Source of the DNA: Gluconacetobacter diazotrophicus PA1 5
GTDB lineage: Bacteria; Pseudomonadota; Alphaproteobacteria; Acetobacterales; Acetobacteraceae
Length of the DNA stretch: 38,818 nucleotides
Assembly: GCF_000067045.1 (NCBI RefSeq)
Contig: NC_010124.1
Span: 1-38,818, forward strand
Reading direction: 5' to 3'
Under the pieces are notes generated by a model that was given only the letters and a program-made list of their open reading frames with translations, did not search any database and was not told the origin of the DNA. A program made the translations under genes and the position numbers. Below, piece by piece: positions 5,571-13,543 of the stretch (position 1 is its first letter; the number at the start of each line of letters is the position of its first letter).

Positions 5571-5912
5571 ATGAATACCAAACAAAACTCTATAAGAAAG
5601 TACTTTTGGTTTATTGGTGATTGGCTAGATCGCCTGCCGTCTCCATTAAAAGAAATCGCTAACGGCGCTTACTTTTGCGTTTTATTCGTCACGGCGCTCG
5701 CCGTCATTCTTGCCCTCGGGGTTATCATCGCCGCCAGCCTCGGCTTCACGCTCAAACTGGTTGGCATCGCAACGCCGCTATTTATATCGTCACTCCCCGA
5801 AACCCCGTTCTTAAATCTCGTCCTAGTAGGCACGACCTATTCGCTCGTCCTGTGTTCAGTGGTTGGGATTTTTTTCCTGATCGGCTCAGCATTATCGGGA
5901 GAAACAAAGTGA
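5571..5912 (+). CDS. Membrane protein, 113 aa
   Basis: A polar N-terminal stretch of about 30 residues (with YFWFIGDWLDRL) is followed by hydrophobic helices at about 34-60, 63-82 and 86-106. GGAGCC lies upstream of the ATG. Its stop overlaps the GTG of the next gene (GTGA), so translation is likely coupled. Lower GC than the transfer genes suggests separate origin. Not recognised. Confidence 0.6.
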   Translation: MNTKQNSIRKYFWFIGDWLDRLPSPLKEIANGAYFCVLFVTALAVILALGVIIAASLGFTLKLVGIATPLFISSLPETPFLNLVLVGTTYSLVLCSVVGIFFLIGSALSGETK

Positions 5913-6232
5913 AAAAATACGTCTTATCATTTGCAATTTCCATGCTGCCGCATTGGGCGCTCGCGGCATCGGCTGAGGGGTCTTGCCCAGGTCAGACGAC
6001 GGCAAATATCCCTGAATACAATATCTCGGCTGGCACTGTTTTTACCGCCCTCAAGCCTGGCGGTGGAGATCCAAGCGGTGATCCGACCAGCTATGAATAT
6101 CGTGATGCGGAAGGACACCGCTTGTTCCTCCCGGCAAACAAGGTGCGCCTTGTTACCTGCCAAGTTCAAAAGCATCCGCGAAGCGGTCCTTTTGATGCCG
6201 GTTATTCCTTGGTGTTCACCCCCGAAAAATAG
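5909..6232 (+). CDS. Secreted or periplasmic protein, 107 aa
   Basis: Starts at GTG overlapping the previous stop. The N-terminus is a clear Sec signal (KK then a hydrophobic core, ending ALAASA). The mature part is about 87 residues, with two cysteines that could pair, and the motif 'YEYRDAEGHRLFLPANKVRLVTC'. The only soluble exported member among membrane proteins, so it may act with them at the outer face of the inner membrane. Not recognised. Confidence 0.6.
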   Translation: MKKYVLSFAISMLPHWALAASAEGSCPGQTTANIPEYNISAGTVFTALKPGGGDPSGDPTSYEYRDAEGHRLFLPANKVRLVTCQVQKHPRSGPFDAGYSLVFTPEK

Positions 6233-6243
6233 CGAGGCTGCCT

Positions 6244-6528
6244 ATGGTATCAATCATACTTCTAGTTGGATTTACTATTTTCATCGCCGCCACGGAAATC
6301 GTGCCGGGATGGAAAATGAGTTTCTTACAGAAGATCGCATTTTCCTGCGACCCGATCGCCGTCCTGGCTTTCCAGTTTCTTGATTCCAAGGTCGGCGGAA
6401 CACTCATTCCCCTTCTCGGCGCAGCAATTCCTTTGCTTGCTGGAACTGCCGTCCTCGTGTTGAGCGCATGGATTCAGTCAATGCCGGAAAGCGAGAAACA
6501 AAAAATTCTTGACGACAAGCACGAATAG
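6244..6528 (+). CDS. Small membrane protein, 94 aa
   Basis: Hydrophobic helices at about residues 3-20, 38-55 and 53-76, with a polar charged tail (PESEKQKILDDKHE). Eleven bases separate it from the previous stop. Part of the same operon; family not recognised. Confidence 0.55.
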   Translation: MVSIILLVGFTIFIAATEIVPGWKMSFLQKIAFSCDPIAVLAFQFLDSKVGGTLIPLLGAAIPLLAGTAVLVLSAWIQSMPESEKQKILDDKHE

Positions 6529-6550
6529 CAATTTCGGAAAGGCTCTGAAA

Positions 6551-6760
6551 ATGTCCACAAAAGCGATATTCTACACCATCCTCGCGGTCCTGATGGCGGG
6601 AGTTGGTATTACGTTCCTGCGCGACATGATTCCGGTTGGCGCGCCGGAACCGCAAGCCTCTGTTCTTTACTTTACAGCACCCATTTGTGCCATTGGCGCG
6701 ATAGCGGTTGCAGCTATGGCAGCATTAAACTTCACGAATAGAAACAAGCGCCCTGAGTAG
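6551..6760 (+). CDS. Small membrane protein, 69 aa
   Basis: The ATG at 6551 is chosen because GGAAAGG is eight bases upstream; the frame is open from 6509, overlapping the previous gene. Two hydrophobic helices (about residues 5-22 and 41-60) flank a short loop rich in Pro and Gly. Last of the small membrane-protein operon, 13 bp before the recombinase frame. Confidence 0.55.
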   Translation: MSTKAIFYTILAVLMAGVGITFLRDMIPVGAPEPQASVLYFTAPICAIGAIAVAAMAALNFTNRNKRPE

Positions 6761-6773
6761 GGCGTCATCACTG

Positions 6774-7568
6774 ATGAAATGTTGCCTTTGTCAAAAGGCA
6801 TTGTCCAATCGGGCCGATTTTGTCTGTGTTCGTTATGACCAGCCAGCCCATTGGTCATGTGCTGAATCCCGCAACCTTGTATTCACACCTGGATTAAAGC
6901 CCGTCTCACGAGAGTTTTGGAAGACGTGGCCGCAAGGCGAGCATGACCTTTTTTCCGCGCCCAACCGACAAGAGACCACTATGAAGATCGGATATGCGCG
7001 CGTAAGCCGCGCAGACAAGCAAGATCTGTCTATGCAGATCCAGGCATTAGAGAAGGAAGGGTGCGATACGATCTACCAGGACACGGCCAGCGCCAAGAAT
7101 ACAGCCCGCCCTCAGTTGCAGGAAATGCTACGATATGCGCGGCAAGGCGATGAAATCGTGGTCTGGCGTCTCGATCGGCTCTCACGGAGCCTGACGGATC
7201 TTATCAGCCTTACGGATGACCTGGGGGCCAGGGGCATCGGCCTGCGCTCACTCACGGAACCCGTCTATCAGACAAGCGGCCCAATGGGGCGCGTCGTGCT
7301 GCAAATCATGGCCGTGCTGGCAGAGTTTGAGCGCGCAACGATCATAGAACGAACAAAGGCCGGTCTTCGCGCTGCGAAAGAACGCGGCGTGCATGTCGGT
7401 CGGCCAAAGCTGCTTTCTGAGGACCAGGCCGCGCATGTCGTACAGGAGATTGAAGCGGGGCGTTTGACACTCAGTGAGGCGGCTAACCTGTTCGGGGTAA
7501 GTCGGTCCACGATCAGCCGAATACGGCGCGATATGAAAGCCACTGCACCTCAGATCCCCGTTAGCTGA
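6774..7568 (+). CDS. Serine recombinase (resolvase family) with N-terminal zinc-finger-like extension
   Basis: From residue 70 on (ATG at 6981) this is a complete small serine recombinase: the 'GYARVS' motif with the nucleophilic serine, 'VWRLDRLSRSLTDL', 'AEFERATIIERTKAG' and a C-terminal helix-turn-helix ('LTLSEAANLFGVSRSTISRI'). That part alone is 195 aa, the usual resolvase/invertase length. The frame extends upstream without interruption to an ATG at 6774, adding a segment with Cys-x2-Cys (CCLC) and His-x2-Cys (HWSC) about 20 residues later, a C2HC zinc-finger pattern. Whether translation starts at 6774 or 6981 is unresolved. The 3' end overlaps the convergent Toprim gene by 19 bp. Confidence 0.85.
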   Translation: MKCCLCQKALSNRADFVCVRYDQPAHWSCAESRNLVFTPGLKPVSREFWKTWPQGEHDLFSAPNRQETTMKIGYARVSRADKQDLSMQIQALEKEGCDTIYQDTASAKNTARPQLQEMLRYARQGDEIVVWRLDRLSRSLTDLISLTDDLGARGIGLRSLTEPVYQTSGPMGRVVLQIMAVLAEFERATIIERTKAGLRAAKERGVHVGRPKLLSEDQAAHVVQEIEAGRLTLSEAANLFGVSRSTISRIRRDMKATAPQIPVS

Positions 7569-8464
7569 GCGTTCCAGTCGTTCGCGTCCGGCCTGATTCT
7601 GATGGCCGGTGCGTTCACCAGATCCGCAATCATCCCGGCATACCTATCGCCTGCGTCGTTCGCGTCTGTCGCGGTTCCGACTTCCTGCACCCCTTGGGAT
7701 ACGCGGCGGATCTCCAACGCTGTAAGCGGCCCGAGGCCCCCACCAGTTGAGACGTAGAGGGTATCCCGCCGCACCCCCTCAATGGTCGCGATGCTCATGG
7801 CGTCAATGGCTGCTTCCGTCACCACAAGACGCTCGTACTGGTTGGCCTTTTCCCAGGCAAAGCGAAAAAGGGCCTTATCGCCGCCCTTCGAGAAGGCCGA
7901 CCCCATAGAGGGGCCACGCATCTCCCATCCCGTCACAGGCCGCGCCTCAGCCGCGTGTGCCGCCCACATGGTGCCATAGGGGCCTTCTTTTATGTAAAGG
8001 CCCTCTGCGGCTCGCCTGACGGTCTTTGCGGGTAGCGCGCGCTGGCCGGTCAAATAGCGCCAGGTCTGAGATCCAGGCACAACCTCGGCCCGACTGTTCC
8101 AGCGATCGGGCAGAAGTGTAGCGGCGTCACGAACGGCGGACGGACGCACGGCCAGGGGCAAGGCCGGAGATAAACCAGCAAACGGGCGCAGGATGACCCG
8201 CGCCCGACCGAAATTCGCACCTGGTTCCAGATATTGGGCCAGGCCGAAAATATCCCCCTTCAACCCCGGCTCCAAAGGAGCAAACCAGCCTTTGCCGTGA
8301 TTGTTCACAATGACAATCTGATGCCCTGATGGACCGTGCTTGCGAACGTATTTCCAGACGTGGCGGCTGCTTTCGTTCGGATACAGTTCAAAGCCGTGCC
8401 GTTCCAGCAAGACACGGCAATCAACATGATCGCGGAGATAATCAATTTCGGCTCTGTCATCCAT
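7550..8464 (-). CDS. DUF3991/Toprim-domain protein (plasmid primase-like), 304 aa
   Basis: Start placed at MDDRAEIDYL; the frame is open 17 codons further. The N-terminal region ('YLRDHVDCRVLLERHGFEL..NESSRHVWKY...') and the C-terminal 'LVVTEAAIDAMSIATIEG...YVSTGGGLG' (Toprim glutamate) with 'ATDANDAGD' (aspartates) match the DUF3991/Toprim group on conjugative plasmids, thought to make primers on transferred single strands. No helicase domain is attached. Last gene in the direction of the transfer operon, separated from the nuclease gene by a polypurine repeat. Confidence 0.75.
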   Translation of the reverse strand: MDDRAEIDYLRDHVDCRVLLERHGFELYPNESSRHVWKYVRKHGPSGHQIVIVNNHGKGWFAPLEPGLKGDIFGLAQYLEPGANFGRARVILRPFAGLSPALPLAVRPSAVRDAATLLPDRWNSRAEVVPGSQTWRYLTGQRALPAKTVRRAAEGLYIKEGPYGTMWAAHAAEARPVTGWEMRGPSMGSAFSKGGDKALFRFAWEKANQYERLVVTEAAIDAMSIATIEGVRRDTLYVSTGGGLGPLTALEIRRVSQGVQEVGTATDANDAGDRYAGMIADLVNAPAIRIRPDANDWNAQLTGI

Positions 8465-8487
8465 AGGCAGAATATACCTGAAATTGA

Positions 8488-8523
8488 GAAGAAAAGGAAG
8501 AAGGAAAGAAGGCAAGAAAGGAA
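8488..8523 (+). repeat. Polypurine repeat, copy 3
   Basis: Purine run GAAGAAAAGGAAGAAGG then AAAGAAGGCAAGAAAGGAAG. It lies between the nuclease and Toprim genes; both are leftward, yet the purine strand is still the plus strand. Confidence 0.7.
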
Positions 8524-8524
8524 G

Positions 8525-9373
8525 TTATCTTTCCAGTTTCTCAGCCCATCCTTTGACCCACCCTTTCACAACGGATTTGACCGTCTTTTCCTCGTCATCC
8601 AGATCCCCATTCGGGGTGTATGGTGAATGTTCCGGGCGCGGCAGATTGTAGGTTTCATCCCGTGCCGGGGCTGGCATATCTGGAAACGGATTTATCCCTG
8701 TCTGCTTTACCAGGGCGGCAATCGTTTCCGTGTAGCAAGCTGGCCGCTTCTGCACGTTGGCACAGACGTACGCCCCCCCTTTTCTCAGGACTGGCACGTA
8801 AATGGCCTTCCATGTGTACGCAGGCACAAACACCTGGTCCGGGCCAATTGTCTCAATCGTCTGATCGAAGCCGGGGCCTGTAACTACCTCGATCACGCCT
8901 TGCTCCCGCGCAAGATCGCGGGTTGCCATTTCGATGCCTGTCCAGATCCCGCGATTCAATGCGGCTGTCTGAGCCACGATATTCGAGAGATTGAACGTCT
9001 CGGACTGTGATGTTCGATCAGGTTCATCATGGGACGGCACCATGTGTCCGCGATCATAGCCAGAATGGCGATAGTCGGCCAGTACGGGCGCATCGCTGCT
9101 AAGCAAGCGCGGGTCGGCTAGGAAGACGCCTGTACGAGTGACAGACATGCCGCTTTCAACGTCCCGGCCTGTCAGGCGCTCAGCCGCCCATAGTGGCCCG
9201 TGCGTGATAGCTGAATACAGAACACTGTAATGCTGATTGCACAGGAAAGTGGTGGCCTGGGCCAACTGCTGATTGACCAGGACAGGGGAAGGATCTGAAT
9301 GGCAACCGGCTAAAGCCGGTTCAGTCATTAAGGTAAGGCTGGCGACCGCCAGCAATAGGATCTTCGTATCCAT
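8525..9373 (-). CDS. Exported DNA/RNA non-specific endonuclease, 282 aa
   Basis: ATG at 9373 is preceded by GAGGG; an in-frame TTG lies four codons upstream. The signal peptide ends LAGC, a lipobox, so it may be a lipoprotein. The core has the DRGHMVPS motif of the NUC1/Serratia-type His-Me nucleases (catalytic His) and downstream 'NLSNIVAQTAALNRGIW', supplying the metal-binding Asn. Such enzymes hydrolyse DNA and RNA in the periplasm or outside the cell. Located at the end of the transfer operon after a strong terminator, so it may be expressed separately. Its benefit to conjugation is unknown. Confidence 0.85.
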   Translation of the reverse strand: MDTKILLLAVASLTLMTEPALAGCHSDPSPVLVNQQLAQATTFLCNQHYSVLYSAITHGPLWAAERLTGRDVESGMSVTRTGVFLADPRLLSSDAPVLADYRHSGYDRGHMVPSHDEPDRTSQSETFNLSNIVAQTAALNRGIWTGIEMATRDLAREQGVIEVVTGPGFDQTIETIGPDQVFVPAYTWKAIYVPVLRKGGAYVCANVQKRPACYTETIAALVKQTGINPFPDMPAPARDETYNLPRPEHSPYTPNGDLDDEEKTVKSVVKGWVKGWAEKLER

Positions 9374-9390
9374 TGATACCCTCAAAAGCG

Positions 9391-9413
9391 AAAAGCCGCC
9401 CCGAAGGGCGGCT
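9391..9413 (-). terminator. Intrinsic terminator with UUCG loop
   Basis: GCCGCCC/GGGCGGC (7 bp) closes on TTCG when read leftwards and is followed by TTTT. It lies between the 92-aa lipoprotein gene and the nuclease gene. Confidence 0.75.
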
Positions 9414-9418
9414 TCTGA

Positions 9419-9697
9419 CTAGCCTGCCTTCGGTGTGAGGCAGACGGGCGAGCGAGAGGAAGGAGTAGCAGGCCGTGGCGCTGCTGCTGGTGTTCCTGCC
9501 GCCGGTACCGTGGGGGTAATATAAACCTGCTGTAGCGGTGCCCCCCACCCATACAGGTTCGCGGATCTCACCCGTCCAGGCGCAAGATCTAGTCGAACCT
9601 CGTCGGCATGAGGGATCTGCAAGCGCGGGTCGGTTTCTTCGCCACATGCAGACAAGAGCATGAGGGCGGGCAGCACCAGGGCGATACGCAGTTTCAT
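9419..9697 (-). CDS. Small lipoprotein (VirB7-position), 92 aa
   Basis: The N-terminus is a lipoprotein signal with lipobox LLSAC. The mature chain of about 75 residues is proline/alanine-rich with no recognised domain. It overlaps the preceding gene by four bases (ATGA). Position in the operon and size suggest a VirB7-like outer-membrane lipoprotein that stabilises VirB9, but sequence alone does not prove it. Confidence 0.7.
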   Translation of the reverse strand: MKLRIALVLPALMLLSACGEETDPRLQIPHADEVRLDLAPGRVRSANLYGWGAPLQQVYITPTVPAAGTPAAAPRPATPSSRSPVCLTPKAG

Positions 9698-10092
9698 CGT
9701 GCCCCCCCTTGTGAGAGGTAGGACGCACCGGGCTGAGCCCAGGTGTAAGCAATCGCCTTATGGTCAGGATCGACCAGGAGCGCGGTGCGAGATCCACCGA
9801 TCAGGATAAGTGCCCGCGAAACCGTAGTGATCTGCGGATTGAGGCCCAATGGGGAAATAGGCTTATCCGCGATGATCTGTGCCTCTGGTGGGCAGTTCGG
9901 GCATTGTGTCACCAGGTGATAGCCGGTCGGACGCAGGATGAAGCGGGCGGCATCGGCAACGGTCTTCGCATTGGTCGGATACTCCAAGCGCGTTACCATT
10001 GTCATGCTGCTTACTGTCGGCAACGGCGCGGCGGGTTTTTCCGCGCACGCCGCCAGCCCGAGGGCTGAGAGAAGCCAGAAGGCTCTTTTCAT
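9694..10092 (-). CDS. Lipoprotein with secretin-N0-like domain, 132 aa
   Basis: Lipobox LAAC follows a short hydrophobic signal. The mature region ('TNAKTVADAARFILRPTGYHLV...') resembles the N0-type or PilL/DotD-like domains that sit under outer-membrane pores, with a CPNC motif inside. Overlaps the VirB10 C-part gene by four bases. It probably belongs to the outer-membrane core of the secretion channel. Domain similarity is from memory and moderate. Confidence 0.6.
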   Translation of the reverse strand: MKRAFWLLSALGLAACAEKPAAPLPTVSSMTMVTRLEYPTNAKTVADAARFILRPTGYHLVTQCPNCPPEAQIIADKPISPLGLNPQITTVSRALILIGGSRTALLVDPDHKAIAYTWAQPGASYLSQGGAR

Positions 10093-11096
10093 CGGCCTGC
10101 CTCCCCATACTGAACATTCGTCAGATGGAAGTTATCGGCAGCACGATACTCCGGCGCGAATTGCTCATGGTTAAAGAAAATGAGGAAGGGCACCCGCCCG
10201 CCCCGAACAGTAACAGTCGGGCGAAGGCTCATATACTGCTGCAATGTAGTCTGTCCGCCCTGCTGCATATACTGAGCGCCGTTCTCTCCGACTGTGTTGA
10301 ATGTGTTTTGTTTCTGCGAGAGATTGGACAGGACAGAAGGCAAGGACTCAACTGCGGCCAAACCGACAACAGCGCCCAACATTGGGCCAATGTGATAGTC
10401 GGTCTGATCGCCAATGCCGTTAATGCCGTAGCGATCCATCATTTCCTGGCCGGTAATGTGCATCGCGCCGCCATCTGGCTGCACGATATACTGCGGGATG
10501 AAAACAGCGCGCTCGCTGATGATCGAGTTTGTTCCTGAGCCGGTCCCGACAATGCGGCCCGTCACAACAGATCCAGCGGGGAAAAGAATATGCTGCCGGT
10601 CGATCGAAAGAATGGGCTGAGTCAACATGCCTTTGACTGAGCCCGGATGGTCACTGTTCGCGGTGAACTCCAACGTGGCGCGCGCGATGTAACCGACCGG
10701 GATCTTATACCGATCGCCAATTTTTGCCGGGGTAAAGTCGTCTGTCGTCTGATCGGCCTGCTGCAACCGCTGCTTGACGCGCGCGGCCTTGCGGTGCCGC
10801 TTCGCCGTCTGCGGGTCGTCGTTGTTCTCGTCGTCGTCGTCGTCGTCGTCCTGCTGGCTGGCCTTAGAAACGGCTGAGGGATCTGCTTTCAGATCCTCGT
10901 CGGTCAATAGCGGCTGGCCGGTCTGTTCCTGCCATTGCCGGTTGAGGGCGGTGATACCCTCCTTCAACCGCGCACCATTTGACAGCATGGCGGCAGGAAG
11001 CGGACGGGATGAAATTGCGCCTGACGGAAAGGCCATTTGGGCAAACGCTGGCAGCGGCGTCATCATGGCGGCTGCCAAAAGAACAAGTTTCTTCAT
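10089..11096 (-). CDS. virB10: VirB10/TrbI C-terminal part as a separate secreted protein, 335 aa
   Basis: The C-terminal 200 residues match the VirB10/TrbI domain: 'ATLEFTANSDHPGSVKGMLTQPI', 'LFPAGSVVTGRIVG', 'ERAVFIPQYIV' and a late pore-helix region, 'IGPMLGAVVGLAAVESLPSVLS'. Unlike ordinary VirB10 it has no N-terminal cytoplasmic tail or transmembrane helix; it begins with its own Sec signal (MKKLVLLAAAMMTPLPAFA). An acidic tract of seven Asp (about residues 81-90) is coded by a GTC/GAC triplet repeat. The missing N-terminal half is the preceding gene, overlapping by four bases. Confidence 0.8.
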   Translation of the reverse strand: MKKLVLLAAAMMTPLPAFAQMAFPSGAISSRPLPAAMLSNGARLKEGITALNRQWQEQTGQPLLTDEDLKADPSAVSKASQQDDDDDDDENNDDPQTAKRHRKAARVKQRLQQADQTTDDFTPAKIGDRYKIPVGYIARATLEFTANSDHPGSVKGMLTQPILSIDRQHILFPAGSVVTGRIVGTGSGTNSIISERAVFIPQYIVQPDGGAMHITGQEMMDRYGINGIGDQTDYHIGPMLGAVVGLAAVESLPSVLSNLSQKQNTFNTVGENGAQYMQQGGQTTLQQYMSLRPTVTVRGGRVPFLIFFNHEQFAPEYRAADNFHLTNVQYGEAGR

Positions 11097-11725
11097 GGGG
11101 AAGCCTCCTCACGCTGACGGAGTAGAGCGGCTTGCCTGGCCCGGATCTTATCGAGGCGGGCACGCAACTGCTGCTCACGTTCCTCAGATTGAATGTCATC
11201 GGACGTAACTTGCGGGGCCTGGGGGCGGGCGGCGTGCGTGGCGGAAGCCGAGGCGGCAGAAGACGCATTTGTGTTCTGCTGGCCGTCATCCCAGGTCTGC
11301 GGCTGACGCCACGCCTGCTTGATATAGCTTATGTCTGATGGGTCATCGGTCGGCGCAGGCTGCATGATCCCGGTGCCTGGTGCGGCTTCTTTGCTGCCGC
11401 CACCTGTCACCGCCTGTTCCCGCTCGGCGCTTTCGCGGCGTCGCTGCGCTGCCTCAACCTCTTGCTGATAGGCGTGCAGATCCATACCGGGCGCGTCTTG
11501 GGCAACATTCGCGGGTTTCTGGTCTTCATGGTGCCGCTTGTTGGGTCCATGAATCACGATCACAGCCACAAGCAAAAAGATTCCTGCGCCTGCGACGGCC
11601 AGGATCTTCTTGATGTGGTCGGTTTCCCTGAGTTTGCCCTGAAACTTCGTCAGTTTTGAACCGCGATGAACGCGGGCGGTGCCTTCCTGCTCAGATCCGG
11701 GTGGTGTGGTGTTTTGTTCGCTCAT
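11093..11725 (-). CDS. virB10: VirB10 N-terminal part: inner-membrane anchor, 210 aa
   Basis: ATG at 11725 chosen (MSEQNTTPP...), one base after the virB9 stop. A cytoplasmic tail of about 35 residues is followed by one transmembrane helix (ILAVAGAGIFLLVAVIVIHG) and then a long polar, Pro/Ala/Gln-rich periplasmic stretch ending in a charged coiled coil. This is the anatomy of the N-terminal half of VirB10/TrbI without the barrel. Together with the next gene it would supply a complete VirB10 in two pieces. Confidence 0.7.
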   Translation of the reverse strand: MSEQNTTPPGSEQEGTARVHRGSKLTKFQGKLRETDHIKKILAVAGAGIFLLVAVIVIHGPNKRHHEDQKPANVAQDAPGMDLHAYQQEVEAAQRRRESAEREQAVTGGGSKEAAPGTGIMQPAPTDDPSDISYIKQAWRQPQTWDDGQQNTNASSAASASATHAARPQAPQVTSDDIQSEEREQQLRARLDKIRARQAALLRQREEASP

Positions 11726-11726
11726 A

Positions 11727-12722
11727 TCAGCCTCGCCGCTCCACCTTGATCTGGTTGGTGCCAAGCGTGACGGTCAGCTTGTCGAACAGGCCAGGGATGA
11801 CATAGACGCCGGTAAGGTCGTCATAATCATACTGCAAAGCCACCGACTGACCTTCATGCTTGCCATTGATGACCGGCACGCCAAAGCCAGTCCGTGCAAC
11901 GCGCACATAGGTCGTCTGGCCGTCATCATAGACCGCTGTAATGAGGTCATGGTTCGGCCAGAAATAGTTGGTGTGCAAAGCCATCTGGAACTGTTTTATG
12001 CGGTCCTCGGCCTGCTGCATTACCTGCGCTTTCATGGTCTCGAAACGCTGCTGATAGGCGGCTTCTTCGGCTGCGTGACGCTGTTCCTCAGCCCGACGCG
12101 CCGCGAGGGCCTGGGCAGCGCGCTTCTTCTGCATTTCGGCTGCGGCTTGTCGCGCCTGGGCCAGTTGCTCAGGTGTCCATGCTCCCGCATTGGGAGCGAT
12201 GAACGGGTAAGGGATGACCAGGTAGCAAGAGGATGTGGGCGTTTGGACGCTCTTAACCGTGAAATCGAACCGCCTGCCGTCCGTCATGGCAACCGTCAGC
12301 CCCACGGTATCGGCCAGACTGGTGGACTGCATCGGACGCACCCACAAGTCGTTGCCGTGGTGGTCTTCCGTCCACGCGGAAGTGGCAACATGAGCCCACG
12401 CGATCGGCAGCGGGAACACCAGGTGAGCGGAGACGTTCACCGAAGCATTAAACTCGCGGGTGACACCCTGGGGCATCATGAGCGGTACGCAATTCTTTAT
12501 CGCATTGATGGGGGTTGGTGCCGCACTGGTCGGCTGCGGAATGACGGCTGGTGCCGCGTCCGGCTGTGCGGGAGCCGGATTGACTGCCGAAGGAGTAACG
12601 GCAGCGGGCGACCCAGGAGCCCCATAAGGGTTCTGGACGGTCGGATTGATACGCGGGGATTGCGCGTGAGCGGTCGCAACAGAAGCCGTCAGCGCCGCGA
12701 GGAATAAAGCGGTATTCTTCAT
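11727..12722 (-). CDS. virB9: VirB9/TrbG/CagX family outer-membrane core protein, 331 aa
   Basis: A signal peptide (ending AHAQ) is followed by a proline-rich linker, then the VirB9 N-terminal domain. A long charged coiled-coil insert lies at about residues 185-245, and the C-terminal domain has 'HDLITAVYDDGQTTYVR' and 'LTGVYVIPGLFDKLTVTLGTNQIKV'. VirB9 forms the outer ring of the channel with VirB7 and VirB10. The coiled-coil insert is larger than in typical members. Confidence 0.85.
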   Translation of the reverse strand: MKNTALFLAALTASVATAHAQSPRINPTVQNPYGAPGSPAAVTPSAVNPAPAQPDAAPAVIPQPTSAAPTPINAIKNCVPLMMPQGVTREFNASVNVSAHLVFPLPIAWAHVATSAWTEDHHGNDLWVRPMQSTSLADTVGLTVAMTDGRRFDFTVKSVQTPTSSCYLVIPYPFIAPNAGAWTPEQLAQARQAAAEMQKKRAAQALAARRAEEQRHAAEEAAYQQRFETMKAQVMQQAEDRIKQFQMALHTNYFWPNHDLITAVYDDGQTTYVRVARTGFGVPVINGKHEGQSVALQYDYDDLTGVYVIPGLFDKLTVTLGTNQIKVERRG

Positions 12723-12723
12723 T

Positions 12724-13527
12724 TTAGTGTTCCTGATTCAGCGCCGTGACCATGTGATATGCGAGGATCTGCACACCCGGCCCGTTTTCTTGCAGTTGTT
12801 TCCAGTCCCGTTGAAGATTGGCGAGCGGAATCATTTTCCACGTCAGTTTCACAATCTTCTGCTCGTCCTTGTGCGAGCCATCGAGCCAGTGCTGAGTCAC
12901 GTAAACGGTAGAGTCCACGATCACCGAATTACGATTGGCAGCGTCAGGATCGACCATTGTGCTGTGGTCAATCGCCTTCACGATGATGCTGTATTCGCCA
13001 CCATTGCCGGACGCCTCAAAATCCGTGGCTTCCTGTGCTGCGTGGTCGTTATCAAGAAAGTCGCGCTGTAGCTGCGGCGTCATGAACATGGCGGCAAGGC
13101 CATAATCTGAGACGATCGTTGCCCGGATATGACGGAACCGATGTTCAACGAAATTGATAAGGGCCGAATTGATGAACGGCTCAAAAAAGCGGTTGGGGTT
13201 GCCGCCGTCGCTCCAAAGCTGCGCCTCGCTGCGCCCGTCTGGCGCGACTTTCACCCAAGCGATCCGCACATCATTGGCATAGCGATCATCGGCACGCCGC
13301 CAGCCCATGCTGGTTACAATCATGCCGACCACCAGACCACCCGCCATAAGCCGCCAGAAATTCAGTTCTGACCGAAGCTGCGCGACTTCGCGCTGGCTTC
13401 GTTTGCCGCTCAGAACGGCAACGCGGTCGTGTGTGGGTTCATCCATCACGCCGCCATCTGGTGGCAACTGAACAGGGCTGGCGACCGCGCCAGCCCGTGA
13501 TACTCGTTTCAAAATCTTATCTAACAT
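12724..13527 (-). CDS. virB8: VirB8/TrbF inner-membrane scaffold protein, 267 aa
   Basis: Start at MLDKILKRV with GAGG seven bases upstream (the frame extends further but without a better start). A cytoplasmic region of about 70 residues, one transmembrane helix (LMAGGLVVGMIVTSMGW) and a periplasmic NTF2-like domain with the family's 'INFVEHRFRHIR' and 'STVYVTQHW' segments. Inner-membrane scaffold of the secretion channel. Lies two bases from virB9. Confidence 0.8.
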   Translation of the reverse strand: MLDKILKRVSRAGAVASPVQLPPDGGVMDEPTHDRVAVLSGKRSQREVAQLRSELNFWRLMAGGLVVGMIVTSMGWRRADDRYANDVRIAWVKVAPDGRSEAQLWSDGGNPNRFFEPFINSALINFVEHRFRHIRATIVSDYGLAAMFMTPQLQRDFLDNDHAAQEATDFEASGNGGEYSIIVKAIDHSTMVDPDAANRNSVIVDSTVYVTQHWLDGSHKDEQKIVKLTWKMIPLANLQRDWKQLQENGPGVQILAYHMVTALNQEH

Positions 13528-13543
13528 GGTGAGCCTCATGTTG

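Noticed and set aside
10826-10856. GTC triplet repeat as a regulatory microsatellite
   Set aside because: It is in frame and encodes the poly-Asp tract of the VirB10 C-part, so coding explains it; length variation is possible but not shown.
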